Below are positions 1 through 6,029 of a stretch of 30,279 nucleotides of DNA, piece after piece. The notes below the pieces were generated by a model that ran no database searches, had not been told where the DNA came from, and was given only the letters and a program-made list of their open reading frames with translations. How positions within the stretch are numbered: position 1 is the stretch's first letter; each line of letters opens with the position of its first letter. This DNA comes from Chloroflexota bacterium. GTDB lineage: Bacteria > Chloroflexota > Anaerolineae > UBA4142. Position numbers and translations under genes: made by a program. The DNA lies in assembly GCA_023381515.1 (NCBI GenBank), contig JAMCQI010000086.1:1-30279 (forward strand), in the 5' to 3' direction.

Positions 1-114
1 AGTGCGGACGCCTACCTCAAGCGGGATCGCGAGCGCGAGATCGCCCGACTACAAAGAAAAGCGACGAAGCTGGGCTTTACCCTTGCCCCCGTGCCCGCTT
101 CAATCGGCGCGTGA
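1..114 (+). CDS. C-terminal fragment of a probable transposase (partial, runs off the left edge)
   Basis: An open frame from base 1 to the TGA at 112-114 gives the last 37 residues of a protein. They are basic and charged, with the stretch REREIARLQRKATKLGFTL near the end. The identical sequence recurs inverted at the other end of the window (stop at 30191-30193), so it belongs to a repeated element. The stop codon lies 14 bases before the point where the two copies diverge (128), as expected for an insertion sequence whose transposase ends next to its terminal repeat. I do not recognise the IS family from this short tail, and transposase is an inference from repetition and position only. Confidence 0.45.
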   Translation, partial: SADAYLKRDREREIARLQRKATKLGFTLAPVPASIGA

Positions 115-128
115 AGTTTCTGGGTAGG
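1..128 (+). mobile_element. End of an insertion-sequence-like element (left copy)
   Basis: Bases 26-128 are the exact reverse complement of 30177-30279. Identity stops after base 128 (TGGGTAGG); the next base differs between the copies (C here, G in the other copy), so 128 is the likely element boundary. Only the 3' end of the element is inside the window, so its terminal inverted repeats and target duplication cannot be checked. Confidence 0.6.
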
Positions 129-140
129 CCCATTTTTGGC

Positions 141-297
141 CGAAGCAATCTCACCCGAGGCCGAGTTTGCGCCCGCCCCGCTATGGTCCCGCGATCTCCC
201 GCGGGATCATCGATCCCGCGGGTCCCTAGACCCCGCGACTCCTGCGGGGGTCTGCGGGATGGCACTTCACAGGACGCCGCCGCAACTGAACTACACC
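141..297. repeat. Interspersed short repeat, copy 1 (GCAATCTCAC family)
   Basis: Two blocks here match the element at 19223-19396: GCAATCTCACCCG and the following roughly 45 bases (145-190), and the block from GGGTCTGCGGGATGGCACT to GCCGC (248-283), followed in both by TGAACTACAC. Between the blocks this copy has an extra segment holding a perfect palindrome (198-222). There is no coding potential. The family resembles the short non-coding repeats beginning TCATTGCGAG that are scattered through many bacterial genomes. Confidence 0.6.
198..222. repeat. Perfect 10-bp inverted repeat with 5-base loop
   Basis: CCCGCGGGAT (198-207) and ATCCCGCGGG (213-222) are exact reverse complements around CATCG. 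It lies in the segment that copy 1 has and the related repeat near 19270 lacks. There is no T-run on either side, so it is not an intrinsic terminator. The remainder of 298-420 shows no gene or structure that I can support. Confidence 0.6.
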
Positions 298-420
298 CGG
301 TCAATCGCAGCTTAACCATGGAGCACCTTTAGCAAGCAGGCTTGGTCCCACCCCGCTCTCAGGCGCTTGGCATGGATGTCACACATGACGGCGCGCTCCT
401 ATTCAGATGGAACGTCCGTT

Positions 421-450
421 GCGCATTTGTCATTTCTCATTCGCCATTGT
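421..450. repeat. Degenerate CATTTGTCATT-type simple repeat
   Basis: GCATTTGTCATTTCTCATTC and the following CGCCATTGT match, in inverted orientation, the stretch ACAATGACGAATGAACAAAT at 27921-27940. The match marks a small dispersed low-complexity repeat family. It lies immediately upstream of the rsmG -10 box and overlaps its possible -35. Confidence 0.4.
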
Positions 451-458
451 GCTATAAT
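427..458 (+). promoter_or_regulatory. Probable rsmG promoter, leaderless arrangement
   Basis: A perfect TATAAT (453-458) lies six bases before the rsmG ATG (465), so transcription would begin at or next to the start codon. A -35-like TTGTCA (427-432) is 20 bases upstream, longer than the usual 17, so the -35 assignment is weak. Confidence 0.5.
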
Positions 459-464
459 GCGACC

Positions 465-1178
465 ATGGATCTCGAGGAACTCGCGGCTGAAGCGCGCCGG
501 CTGGGACTCGAACTCACCCCCCGGCAGCTCGAGCAATTTGACGACTACGTTCGCGCACTTTTGGATTGGAATATGCGCTTGAACCTGACGGGCATCACCG
601 ACCCCAATGAGATAATGGTCAAGCACCTGCTGGACTCGCTCTCCGTCGCTCCTCTCCTAAACGCGCCGTTTCACGCTCGACTGATCGACATTGGCACTGG
701 CGCCGGCTTCCCGGGCATCGTGCTCAAAATTGCGCTGCCCCAACTCGACGTGACTTTGCTCGAGGCAACCGGCAAAAAGGTCCAGTTTCTCAAGCACATA
801 CTCGTTAGTCTGCAGATTCACGGCGCCGAGGCCATCCAGGGCCGCGCCGAAGATCTCGGTCGCGACCCGGCCCATCGCGAACAATATGACTATGCCGTCG
901 CCCGAGCCGTCGCTGACCTCGCGACCCTTGTCGAATATGCCCTTCCCTTTTTGCGCGTCGGCGGAGTTTTTGTAGCTCAGAAGGGAATAGATGTCGAAGA
1001 GGAAATCCGCGGCGGGGGGCGGGCCATCCGTCTTCTGGGCGGACACCTGCGCGAGACTTTGCCTGTCCAACTGCCGGGACTCCAAGTCCGCCATTTGGTG
1101 ATCGTCGATAAAGCCGCCCCCACTCCACCCGCCTATCCCCGCCGCACTGGCCTCCCGGAGCACAAACCTCTGCGCTGA
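465..1178 (+). CDS. rsmG: 16S rRNA (guanine(527)-N(7))-methyltransferase RsmG
   Basis: SAM-dependent methyltransferase that makes m7G527 in 16S rRNA of the small ribosomal subunit; cytoplasmic. The 237-residue product starts with an N-terminal helical part containing WNMRLNLTGITD and HLLDSLS, typical of RsmG (GidB). The SAM-binding glycine loop DIGTGAGFPGIVLKI and an acidic strand end LLEATGKKVQFLKH follow, then ARAVADLATLVEYALP and the late FVAQKG segment, in family order. The frame is open 123 bases further upstream, but the ATG at 465 fits the family start and sits directly behind a TATAAT box. It has no Shine-Dalgarno, consistent with a leaderless mRNA. It is not obviously in an operon with arsR, which has its own strong promoter. 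Confidence 0.95.
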   Translation: MDLEELAAEARRLGLELTPRQLEQFDDYVRALLDWNMRLNLTGITDPNEIMVKHLLDSLSVAPLLNAPFHARLIDIGTGAGFPGIVLKIALPQLDVTLLEATGKKVQFLKHILVSLQIHGAEAIQGRAEDLGRDPAHREQYDYAVARAVADLATLVEYALPFLRVGGVFVAQKGIDVEEEIRGGGRAIRLLGGHLRETLPVQLPGLQVRHLVIVDKAAPTPPAYPRRTGLPEHKPLR

Positions 1179-1203
1179 CTCCCATTTTTGACCAAACTCT
1201 TAC

Positions 1204-1232
1204 TTGACAATCAAGCCGGCTTGTCGTATAAT
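1204..1232 (+). promoter_or_regulatory. arsR promoter (TTGACA-N17-TATAAT)
   Basis: Consensus -35 TTGACA (1204-1209) and consensus -10 TATAAT (1227-1232) are separated by exactly 17 bases. The -10 runs directly into the putative ArsR operator at 1230-1257, so a bound repressor would block polymerase. Confidence 0.85.
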
Positions 1233-1257
1233 ATCGACATATTGAAATTCCTCTATG
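1230..1257 (+). promoter_or_regulatory. Putative ArsR operator 1
   Basis: An inverted repeat AATAT-CGAC-ATATT (1230-1243) overlaps the end of the arsR -10 box. The 27-base block 1231-1257 matches 1691-1717, upstream of arsM, at 23 positions, including an unbroken run of 13 (ATATCGACATATT) and a shared CTCTATG end. A duplicated site at the two genes of an arsenic unit is best explained as the binding site of the ArsR protein encoded here. No binding data are available. Confidence 0.65.
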
Positions 1258-1273
1258 TGATTGGCCGATTCGT

Positions 1274-1615
1274 ATGAAAGAAATGGATTGTGTCTCCTTC
1301 TGCCGAGCGCTCGGCGACGAGACGCGGCAAGATATTCTACAGCTGCTGCAAACCAGAGGCGAGATGCGCGTGAACGACATTGTCGCCGCCTTTGGGCGCT
1401 CGTCGCAGCCAACCATTTCGCACCACTTGAAGGTACTCAAGCAAGAGAGTCTCGTGACCAGCCGCCGCGCGGGCAAAGAGATCCTTTATGCGCTGAACCA
1501 GAACAATGTCGAGGAATGCTGCGGGATGCTCTGGGCGAAATTCGCTGAAGGGAAGGCGGGGCTCTCCTCGCCGGCAAATCGCCTCGCAGAGCGCGGGCCT
1601 AATGCCAGGTCGTAA
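1274..1615 (+). CDS. arsR: ArsR/SmtB-family metalloregulator, probable arsenite-responsive repressor
   Basis: Winged helix-turn-helix repressor of 113 residues that releases DNA when its cysteines bind the inducer. ALGDETRQDILQLL opens the wHTH; the recognition helix region is SSQPTISHHLKVLKQ (about 43-57), and the wing SRRAGKEILYAL follows. Candidate metalloid ligands are a vicinal pair C82-C83 after the wing (VEECCG), plus C6 and C10 at the N-terminus. The C-terminal CC pair recalls ArsR types that use C-terminal cysteines rather than the classical ELCVCDL site, which is absent here. The gene is followed by arsM and is probably autoregulated through 1230-1257. The start at 1274 has no clear ribosome site; ATG 1283 is an alternative that keeps C6 and C10. 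Confidence 0.88.
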   Translation: MKEMDCVSFCRALGDETRQDILQLLQTRGEMRVNDIVAAFGRSSQPTISHHLKVLKQESLVTSRRAGKEILYALNQNNVEECCGMLWAKFAEGKAGLSSPANRLAERGPNARS

Positions 1616-1662
1616 CATTTCCCTGGGATGGGTGCAAGAAAAAGGCCAGGTGAGCCAGCCGC

Positions 1663-1717
1663 TAGACAAGCGGCTTTTCTTCCAGATTACATATCGACAT
1701 ATTTCAATCACTCTATG
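1663..1717 (+). promoter_or_regulatory. Probable arsM promoter region with ArsR operator 2
   Basis: A -35-like TAGACA (1663-1668) lies 28 bases before the second copy of the operator block (1691-1717); in arsR the same distance is 27. The -10 is poor (around GATTACATAT, 1685-1694). The operator block repeats ATATCGACATATT exactly. Separate control of arsM by the same repressor is inferred from this matching layout. Confidence 0.55.
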
Positions 1718-1783
1718 GAGGAAATTACGATGGCTGAAATTACGATGGCGGAAATTACGTCGGCGGAAATTACGTCGGCGGAA
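1715..1783 (+). repeat. 15-base tandem repeat at the start of arsM
   Basis: Four consecutive units of ATGGAGGAAATTACG type (1715, 1730, 1745, 1760) and a partial fifth (1775) encode E-E-I-T / A-E-I-T pentapeptides, beginning M, M, M, S, S. The last units differ by single bases. Three successive units begin with ATG, so translation could start at any of them; unit 1 also supplies the GGAGG ribosome site for the second. Repeat slippage would change protein length in steps of five residues without breaking the frame. Confidence 0.85.
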
Positions 1784-2611
1784 TCTGCGGTTCGAGATCG
1801 AGTGCGCGAGCATTACGCGAGCATTGCACGCCAAGCGCTCGCGGGGAAACGCTCCGCTTGCTGCGGCCCGGATGATGTGATTCCACTGGAAGCGATCCAA
1901 GTCCAAGACGCGCTCCCGCAGGACGTTGTCGAGACATCACTCGGATGCGGGACCCCCCTCGAAATCGCACGGCTCCAGTCCGGCGAAACCGTGCTCGACC
2001 TCGGGAGCGGTGGCGGCCTCGACTGCTTTATGGCGGCGAAGCGAGTTGGTCCTGAAGGCAGTGTCATCGGCGTGGATATGACACCGGACATGCTCGCGCT
2101 CGCGAACAAGAATGCCGAAAAGCTGGGGGCGACGAATGTTGAATTTCGTAAGGGGTTCCTGGAGGAGCTTCCCGTCGCCGACAACAGCGTGGATGTGATC
2201 ATTTCAAACTGTGTCGTGAACCTCGCTGCTGATAAGGACGCCGTCTTTAGGGAAGCCTTTCGAGTCCTGAAGCCTGGGGGCCGTGTCGCCATCTCCGATA
2301 TGGTCTCGCGTTTGCCGCTGCCTGAAGTGATTCGCGCTAGCGTCGAGTCCTGGGCCGCATGCGTGAGCGGGGCGCTTGTGGACGAAGATTACCTGGCGAA
2401 AATGCGTAAAGCGGGGTTCGTGGGGGTGAAGAAGGTGGCCGGCGGCGCGAACAGACTCGAGCCGGTCTATAGTGCCAAGATCGTCGCTCGCAAGCCCGGA
2501 GATGTTTCACGTTTGCCTGCCGGCTGGGACGATATGGTGCCCGTGGCAAATGCAGGGTCCTGCTGCGACGACGCGGCCCTTGCCGTGAGGAAAGGCTCAT
2601 GCTGCGGCTGA
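1730..2611 (+). CDS. arsM: Arsenite S-adenosylmethionine methyltransferase ArsM
   Basis: Methylates As(III) with SAM to mono-, di- and trimethylated arsenic; cytoplasmic. The SAM loop VLDLGSGGGLDCF (88-100), GVDMTPDML and the later RVLKPGGRVAISDM are typical. The three conserved catalytic/As-binding cysteines are present: C73 (LGCGTP), C161 (SNCVVNL) and C211 (WAACVSGAL). Extra cysteine pairs occur at 44-45, 278-279 and 291-292, the last two in a Cys-rich tail that may bind arsenic. The start is ATG 1730 because GGAGGAA (1717-1723) lies seven bases before it; ATG 1715 in the same frame would place that site inside the gene. The N-terminus is built from a 15-base tandem repeat (see repeat entry). 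No arsenite pump or arsenate reductase is present in the window. Confidence 0.93.
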   Translation: MAEITMAEITSAEITSAESAVRDRVREHYASIARQALAGKRSACCGPDDVIPLEAIQVQDALPQDVVETSLGCGTPLEIARLQSGETVLDLGSGGGLDCFMAAKRVGPEGSVIGVDMTPDMLALANKNAEKLGATNVEFRKGFLEELPVADNSVDVIISNCVVNLAADKDAVFREAFRVLKPGGRVAISDMVSRLPLPEVIRASVESWAACVSGALVDEDYLAKMRKAGFVGVKKVAGGANRLEPVYSAKIVARKPGDVSRLPAGWDDMVPVANAGSCCDDAALAVRKGSCCG

Positions 2612-2670
2612 CGAGACGCCGTGCCGCGGTTTTACGAAACACAGACAGAACAGAAAGCCGGGGCGGCCCC

Positions 2671-3951
2671 TCAAGAAACCGGGATCTGGGGCCCCCCGGT
2701 GTCCTCTGATAGGACACGTCCCTCACACACACGTAGGATTTTGGCCCGAGTGAGCAGCTCGGGAGTAAAGTCCTCCAGGTCCGTCGCGGTGATGAGGGCC
2801 TGTGACGCATTCATGACCGTCTGGGACAGCGCTGCCCGCCGCGGCGCGTCCAGTTCGGACATCACATCGTCCAGAAGAAGGACTGGTTCCTCTTCAGTCT
2901 CCGCGCGCATGAGCGCTACCTCCGCCAGCTTCAACGACAACGCGATCGTGCGCCCCTGACCGCGCGAGGCATAGGTGATCGCGTCCATCGCGTGGGTCAT
3001 TTCGGGCGAGCGGTCCACCAGGAAACGCAAGTCATCCCGGTGTGGGCCAACCAAGGTGAGACCTGCGCCCAGTTCGCGTGAACGCATGCTCGCGAGCTGT
3101 TGAGCAAAACGCGGGGCGACTGCGCTCGCGCGTCCGGCGGGCAAATCCCCCGGGCCAAGCGCCGGCTCCACTGCGCGCCCGGCCGCAAGCCCGACGCTCG
3201 GTTGGTAAACCAAGGCCAGGTACTCTGCTCCCCCCGTCAGCCGTGGGTGTATCTCCGCCGTGAGCTGATTATAGCGCTCGACTGTCTCGGCGCGGCGGGC
3301 GATGATGTATGCTCCTTCGGTGACCAGATGCTGGTCCCAAATCTCGAGTTCGGCCGGCTTGAACGGCCGTTCGTGGAACTCGCGGAGCAAACTGTTGCGC
3401 TGCTCGAGTACCTGGTTGTACCGGGAGAGCGCACGTCCATAGCGCGGGTCGATCTGCGCCAACGTGGTGTCGAGATAGCGGCGCCGGTCTCCTGGTGACC
3501 CAAAAACGAGGTCCAGGTCTTCGGGCAAAAAGAGCACCGCGTTCAACTGCCCCAAGAGGTCGAGCGCGCGCTTGGGGACACCGTTGACTTTGATCCTTTT
3601 GCTCATCCGACCGCTTGTCTTGTGCGCCTCAACACTCTCGGTCTGGTGGCCCTTTTCCTCCCCTGCCTGCAGCAATACAATCTCCAGATTTGTCTGCGTT
3701 CCATTTCGCCGCTCGACTTGCGCTTCGACGCGTGCAAAAGGAATCGGTTCTTCGCTCGCGCCCCAGCGCAAGAGCTCGCGCTCGGCGCCGGCATGCGGCG
3801 AGCGGGCCGTCGCCAAATAAAAGACTGCCTCCAGCAAATTAGTCTTGCCACACGCGTTATTGCCTTGCAATAGGGTCAGGCCGGGCGCGAGGTTCAACTC
3901 GAGATGCGTGTAATTGCGAAAGTTGGTGAGCGCAAGCCGTGTCAGATGCAT
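2671..3951 (-). CDS. recF: DNA replication and repair protein RecF
   Basis: SMC-like ATPase that binds gapped duplex DNA and with RecO/RecR loads RecA at stalled forks; cytoplasmic. The 426-residue product begins MHLTRLALTNFRNY, a classic RecF start. It has Walker A GNNACGKTNLLEA (from residue 30; Ala-Cys where Gly-x is common, but GKT is kept), KRIKVNGVPKRALDLLG, and FLPEDLDLVFGSPGDRRRYLD. Late come LVGPHRDDL, YASRGQGRTIALSLKLAE (signature-like) and Walker B PVLLLDDVMSELD. This is slightly longer than the typical 360-390 residues. GGGAGG precedes the ATG by six bases. It is not next to dnaA or dnaN. Its promoter abuts that of the divergent aldehyde oxidoreductase. Confidence 0.95.
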   Translation of the reverse strand: MHLTRLALTNFRNYTHLELNLAPGLTLLQGNNACGKTNLLEAVFYLATARSPHAGAERELLRWGASEEPIPFARVEAQVERRNGTQTNLEIVLLQAGEEKGHQTESVEAHKTSGRMSKRIKVNGVPKRALDLLGQLNAVLFLPEDLDLVFGSPGDRRRYLDTTLAQIDPRYGRALSRYNQVLEQRNSLLREFHERPFKPAELEIWDQHLVTEGAYIIARRAETVERYNQLTAEIHPRLTGGAEYLALVYQPSVGLAAGRAVEPALGPGDLPAGRASAVAPRFAQQLASMRSRELGAGLTLVGPHRDDLRFLVDRSPEMTHAMDAITYASRGQGRTIALSLKLAEVALMRAETEEEPVLLLDDVMSELDAPRRAALSQTVMNASQALITATDLEDFTPELLTRAKILRVCEGRVLSEDTGGPQIPVS

Positions 3952-3968
3952 GTCGGCCTCCCACCATC

Positions 3969-3997
3969 ATTGTAGCAGTGAACTATTCCAAAATCAA
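3969..3997 (-). promoter_or_regulatory. recF promoter
   Basis: Read on the minus strand, TTGATT (3997-3992) is followed after 17 bases by TACAAT (3974-3969), 17 bases before the recF ATG. The predicted leader is about ten bases and consists largely of the GGGAGG ribosome site. Confidence 0.65.
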
Positions 3998-3998
3998 A

Positions 3999-4027
3999 TT
4001 GAAATCGCTGCGGGCACATGGTATAAT
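3999..4027 (+). promoter_or_regulatory. Promoter of the aldehyde ferredoxin oxidoreductase gene
   Basis: TTGAAA (3999-4004), a 17-base spacer and consensus TATAAT (4022-4027). Its -35 lies one base from the divergent recF -35 (3992-3997). Transcription from about 4034 excludes the longer open frame starting at 3939 and supports the ATG at 4065. Confidence 0.75.
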
Positions 4028-4064
4028 CCTTTCAAAGAGTTCTTCCACCGCATGGGAGGCACAG

Positions 4065-5957
4065 ATGGGATACGGCTATACCGGCAGGATTTTGAGGGTG
4101 GACCTAACGAATCGCAAGAGTGAAGTCGAAACGCGCGACGATGACTTTTTCCGCATGTACCTGGGAGGGCGCGGGATGGTGGCCTATTATTTGCTCAAGG
4201 AACTCCCGCGCGGCGTCGAGCCGTTCAGCCCGGAGAACATGCTCATCTTCGCGGCCGGGCCGCTGACGGGCGCGGCCGTCTCGGGTCAGGGCCGCAATGG
4301 TGCCGGGGCCCGGTCGCCGCTGACGGACGGCTTTGGCAATGCGGAAGGAGGCGGCTACTGGGGCGCAGAACTCAAGCGTGCGAGGCTCGACGGTATCGTC
4401 GTCTCGGGACGCGCCGACAAGCCCGTCTACCTTTGGATTCACGACGGTGTCGCCGAATTTCGCGACGCCTCTCATCTCTGGGGCAAGACGACCGGTGAGG
4501 CAGAAGATATCATCCGGGCAGAATTGAATGATCGCGCGATCCGGACGGCGCTCATCGGGCCCGCCGGGGAAAAGCGCGTCCGTTTTGCGGCGATTGTCAA
4601 TGATCGCTCGCATGTCGTCGGGCGGAACGGGCTGGGCGCAGTGATGGGTTCCAAGAACCTCAAGGGGATTGCGGTGCGGGCAACGCCCGGCAAGGGCAAA
4701 GTGGAACTGGCCCATCCGGAGGGCGTCCAAGCTCTCGCCAAGTGGATGGGTTCGCATCCCGAATTGGTGGCAGGGCTGCACGATCACGGCACCGCACGGA
4801 TCTTGCGCAGCTTGAGCAAGGCGGGTGGGCTCCCCAGCTACAACTTTCGCGACGGTCACTTTGACGCGAACGAGAAAATTACGGGCCAGACGATGAGCGC
4901 GACGATCCTCGTCAAGCAAGAAACCTGTTATGCCTGTGCTGTCCGCTGCAAGCGCGTCGTTCGCGTCGACGCGAGCGACCACGGCTCAGTGGATCCACTC
5001 TACGGCGGCCCTGAATACGAGACGCTCGCCGCTTTTGGTTCGCTTGAAGGAATCGACGACTTGATCGCTCTGGCAAAGGCGAATGAACTGGCTGCCGCCT
5101 ACGGCTACGATACTATTTCGCTTGGGAATGTCATCGCCTTTGCGATGGAATGTGCCGGCGAAGGAATTCTGTCGCCCAAAGATTTGGATGGGATCGAACT
5201 CAGGTTTGGAAATGCCCGTGCCATGTTGGCGATGATCGACAAGATCACGCGACGCGAAGGACTGGGGGATGTGCTCGCCGAAGGCGTCGCGCGCGCGGCG
5301 CAAACGATCGGGCGCGGCGCTGAGGAATTTGCAATGCAGGTACATGGCCAGGAAATTCCGATGCACGAGCCTCGCCTCAAGCGCGGCCTCGGTCTAGGCT
5401 ATGTCGTCTCTCCCACCGGGGCGGACCATAACCACAATTTCCACGATACATCCTACACGAAGGAAGGCGACCTCGCGCAACAGCTACGAGAACTGGATCC
5501 CCTCGTCCACGCGCTGCCCGCCGACGATCTTAGCGCCGACAAGGTCCGCATGGTCCTCGCGCTCAGCAACTGGATGCACTTTTGGGACAGCGCGGTCATG
5601 TGCCAATTCCTCCCCTACTCACCTCAGCAGATGACCGATCTGATGAACGCGGTGACCGGCTGGAATGCGGACACGCAGGAATATCTCAGGATGGGTGAGC
5701 GCGCGGCAACATTGGCGCGGCTCTACAACTTGCGTGAGGGCTGGAAGTCCGAGCAAGATCGTTTGCCCAAGCGCTTTTTTCAAGAATTTACGAGCGGCCC
5801 GCTCAAGGGGACCGCTCTGCCGCAAGACCAATTCGCCGCCGCGACGCGCGAGTACTATCATCAGATGGGTTGGGACGACAATGGCGTGCCGACGCCCGCG
5901 CGCCTGACCGAACTGGGGATTGCCTGGGCAGGGGAACAACGGGCGGCGGAACGCTGA
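4065..5957 (+). CDS. aor: Tungsten-containing aldehyde ferredoxin oxidoreductase family protein
   Basis: Oxidises aldehydes to carboxylic acids, normally with ferredoxin as acceptor, using a tungsten or molybdenum bis-pterin cofactor and one [4Fe-4S] cluster; cytoplasmic. The 630-residue product begins GYTGRILRVDLT and has the YLGGRGM and AAGPLTGA motifs of the N-terminal pterin domain. Cluster ligands are C288, C291, C295 (ETCYACAVRC) and a distal cysteine, C513 (SAVMCQF), the first three at the numbering known from the Pyrococcus enzyme. GADHNHN (pterin side) is also present. GGGAGG sits five bases before ATG 4065. It stands alone, without a neighbouring ferredoxin, MoaD-like protein or AorA-type partner, so its acceptor and substrate (aldehyde, formate or aromatic acid relatives) cannot be assigned. 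Confidence 0.93.
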   Translation: MGYGYTGRILRVDLTNRKSEVETRDDDFFRMYLGGRGMVAYYLLKELPRGVEPFSPENMLIFAAGPLTGAAVSGQGRNGAGARSPLTDGFGNAEGGGYWGAELKRARLDGIVVSGRADKPVYLWIHDGVAEFRDASHLWGKTTGEAEDIIRAELNDRAIRTALIGPAGEKRVRFAAIVNDRSHVVGRNGLGAVMGSKNLKGIAVRATPGKGKVELAHPEGVQALAKWMGSHPELVAGLHDHGTARILRSLSKAGGLPSYNFRDGHFDANEKITGQTMSATILVKQETCYACAVRCKRVVRVDASDHGSVDPLYGGPEYETLAAFGSLEGIDDLIALAKANELAAAYGYDTISLGNVIAFAMECAGEGILSPKDLDGIELRFGNARAMLAMIDKITRREGLGDVLAEGVARAAQTIGRGAEEFAMQVHGQEIPMHEPRLKRGLGLGYVVSPTGADHNHNFHDTSYTKEGDLAQQLRELDPLVHALPADDLSADKVRMVLALSNWMHFWDSAVMCQFLPYSPQQMTDLMNAVTGWNADTQEYLRMGERAATLARLYNLREGWKSEQDRLPKRFFQEFTSGPLKGTALPQDQFAAATREYYHQMGWDDNGVPTPARLTELGIAWAGEQRAAER

Positions 5958-6029
5958 AGGTCGGACGGGAAAAGTGTGGCGGGCGGCGTCAGCTGTCGCC
6001 CTGGCTCACCGGTTTTGGGGATGAAAGGA

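Noticed and set aside
3939..4064. Upstream extension of the aldehyde oxidoreductase reading frame
   Set aside because: It covers the -35 and -10 boxes and the ribosome site; homologous sequence starts at GYGYTGRILRVDLT.
5958..6029. Terminator between the convergent AOR and SpoIID genes
   Set aside because: Only a 5-bp GGGCG/CGCCC pairing without a T-run is visible.
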